This document shows, one piece after another, positions 40,111 through 40,173 of a stretch of 40,173 nucleotides of DNA. The DNA is from Acaryochloris sp. IP29b_bin.176 (GTDB lineage: Bacteria > Cyanobacteriota > Cyanobacteriia > Thermosynechococcales > Thermosynechococcaceae): contig JANQPU010000333.1 in assembly GCA_028285315.1 (NCBI GenBank), positions 1-40,173 of the forward strand, read 5' to 3'. Made by a program: the position numbers and the translations under genes. Under the pieces are notes generated by a model that saw only the letters and a program-made list of their open reading frames with translations, was not told where the DNA came from and ran no database searches. The first letter of the stretch is position 1. The number at the start of each line of letters is the position of its first letter.

Positions 40111-40173
40111 GTCTTGCCATCTCCAAGGATGCTCCGTCAATCCAGCTCGTTGGGCAGCCGTGTTCTTGAATCG

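Overview
The window reads as a chromosomal segment of a cyanobacterium. The evidence is a ycf23/DUF561 gene, an 844-residue fused nucleotidyltransferase/phosphohexomutase, a FutB-type iron permease, a Tll0287-like haem-binding sensor, and twelve exact copies of the cyanobacterial HIP1 octamer GCGATCGC (starts at 5602, 7289, 10728, 14506, 16339, 17092, 18715, 25454, 30848, 32670, 33606 and 37682). Genus cannot be settled by reading; a marine, Acaryochloris-like genome is a guess.

Left half (1-19.7 kb): mostly housekeeping and signalling genes. In order: ycf23, the fused nucleotidyltransferase, ssb, purD (reverse), a methyltransferase (reverse), a 59-residue membrane protein (reverse), a hypothetical protein, a PhnD-like lipoprotein (reverse) divergent from a c-haem/HAMP membrane sensor, a FHA-ABC transporter preceded by its probable partner Ser/Thr kinase (both reverse), a short CorC/CNNM-type protein, futB (reverse), mnmG and tRNA-Pro(UGG).

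Right half (20.0-39.6 kb): one surface-polysaccharide locus, all on the + strand, directly after the tRNA and ending beside a Tn3-family transposase remnant. It has four modules. (a) 20.0-26.9 kb: FkbH-like HAD enzyme, acyl carrier protein, MBOAT O-acyltransferase, membrane-anchored SGNH-type protein, and a MaoC/short-chain reductase fusion. The first four have the logic of a Dlt system with the adenylating DltA replaced by FkbH. This is the most unusual part of the window and is markedly AT-rich. (b) 27.4-31.9 kb: CDP-glucose synthesis, 4,6-dehydration, 3,5-epimerisation, a reductase-like protein and a GT61 glycosyltransferase, preceded by a CRP-like palindrome. (c) 32.2-36.6 kb: a complete, overlapping Kdo to CMP-Kdo operon (kpsF/kdsD, kdsB, kdsA, kdsC) plus a GT-B transferase. 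(d) 37.2-39.6 kb: a GT4 glycosyltransferase and a CDP-paratose 2-epimerase-like protein.

Taken together, the locus should make CDP-6-deoxyhexose and CMP-Kdo, assemble them with at least three glycosyltransferases, and decorate a glycan with an ACP-borne acyl or glyceryl group across the membrane. No Wzx/Wzy, Wza/Wzc or ABC exporter is visible, so export must be encoded elsewhere. Several neighbours contain look-alike catalytic domains with altered key residues (the mutase half of the 1241-3775 protein, the reductase at 29745-30677).
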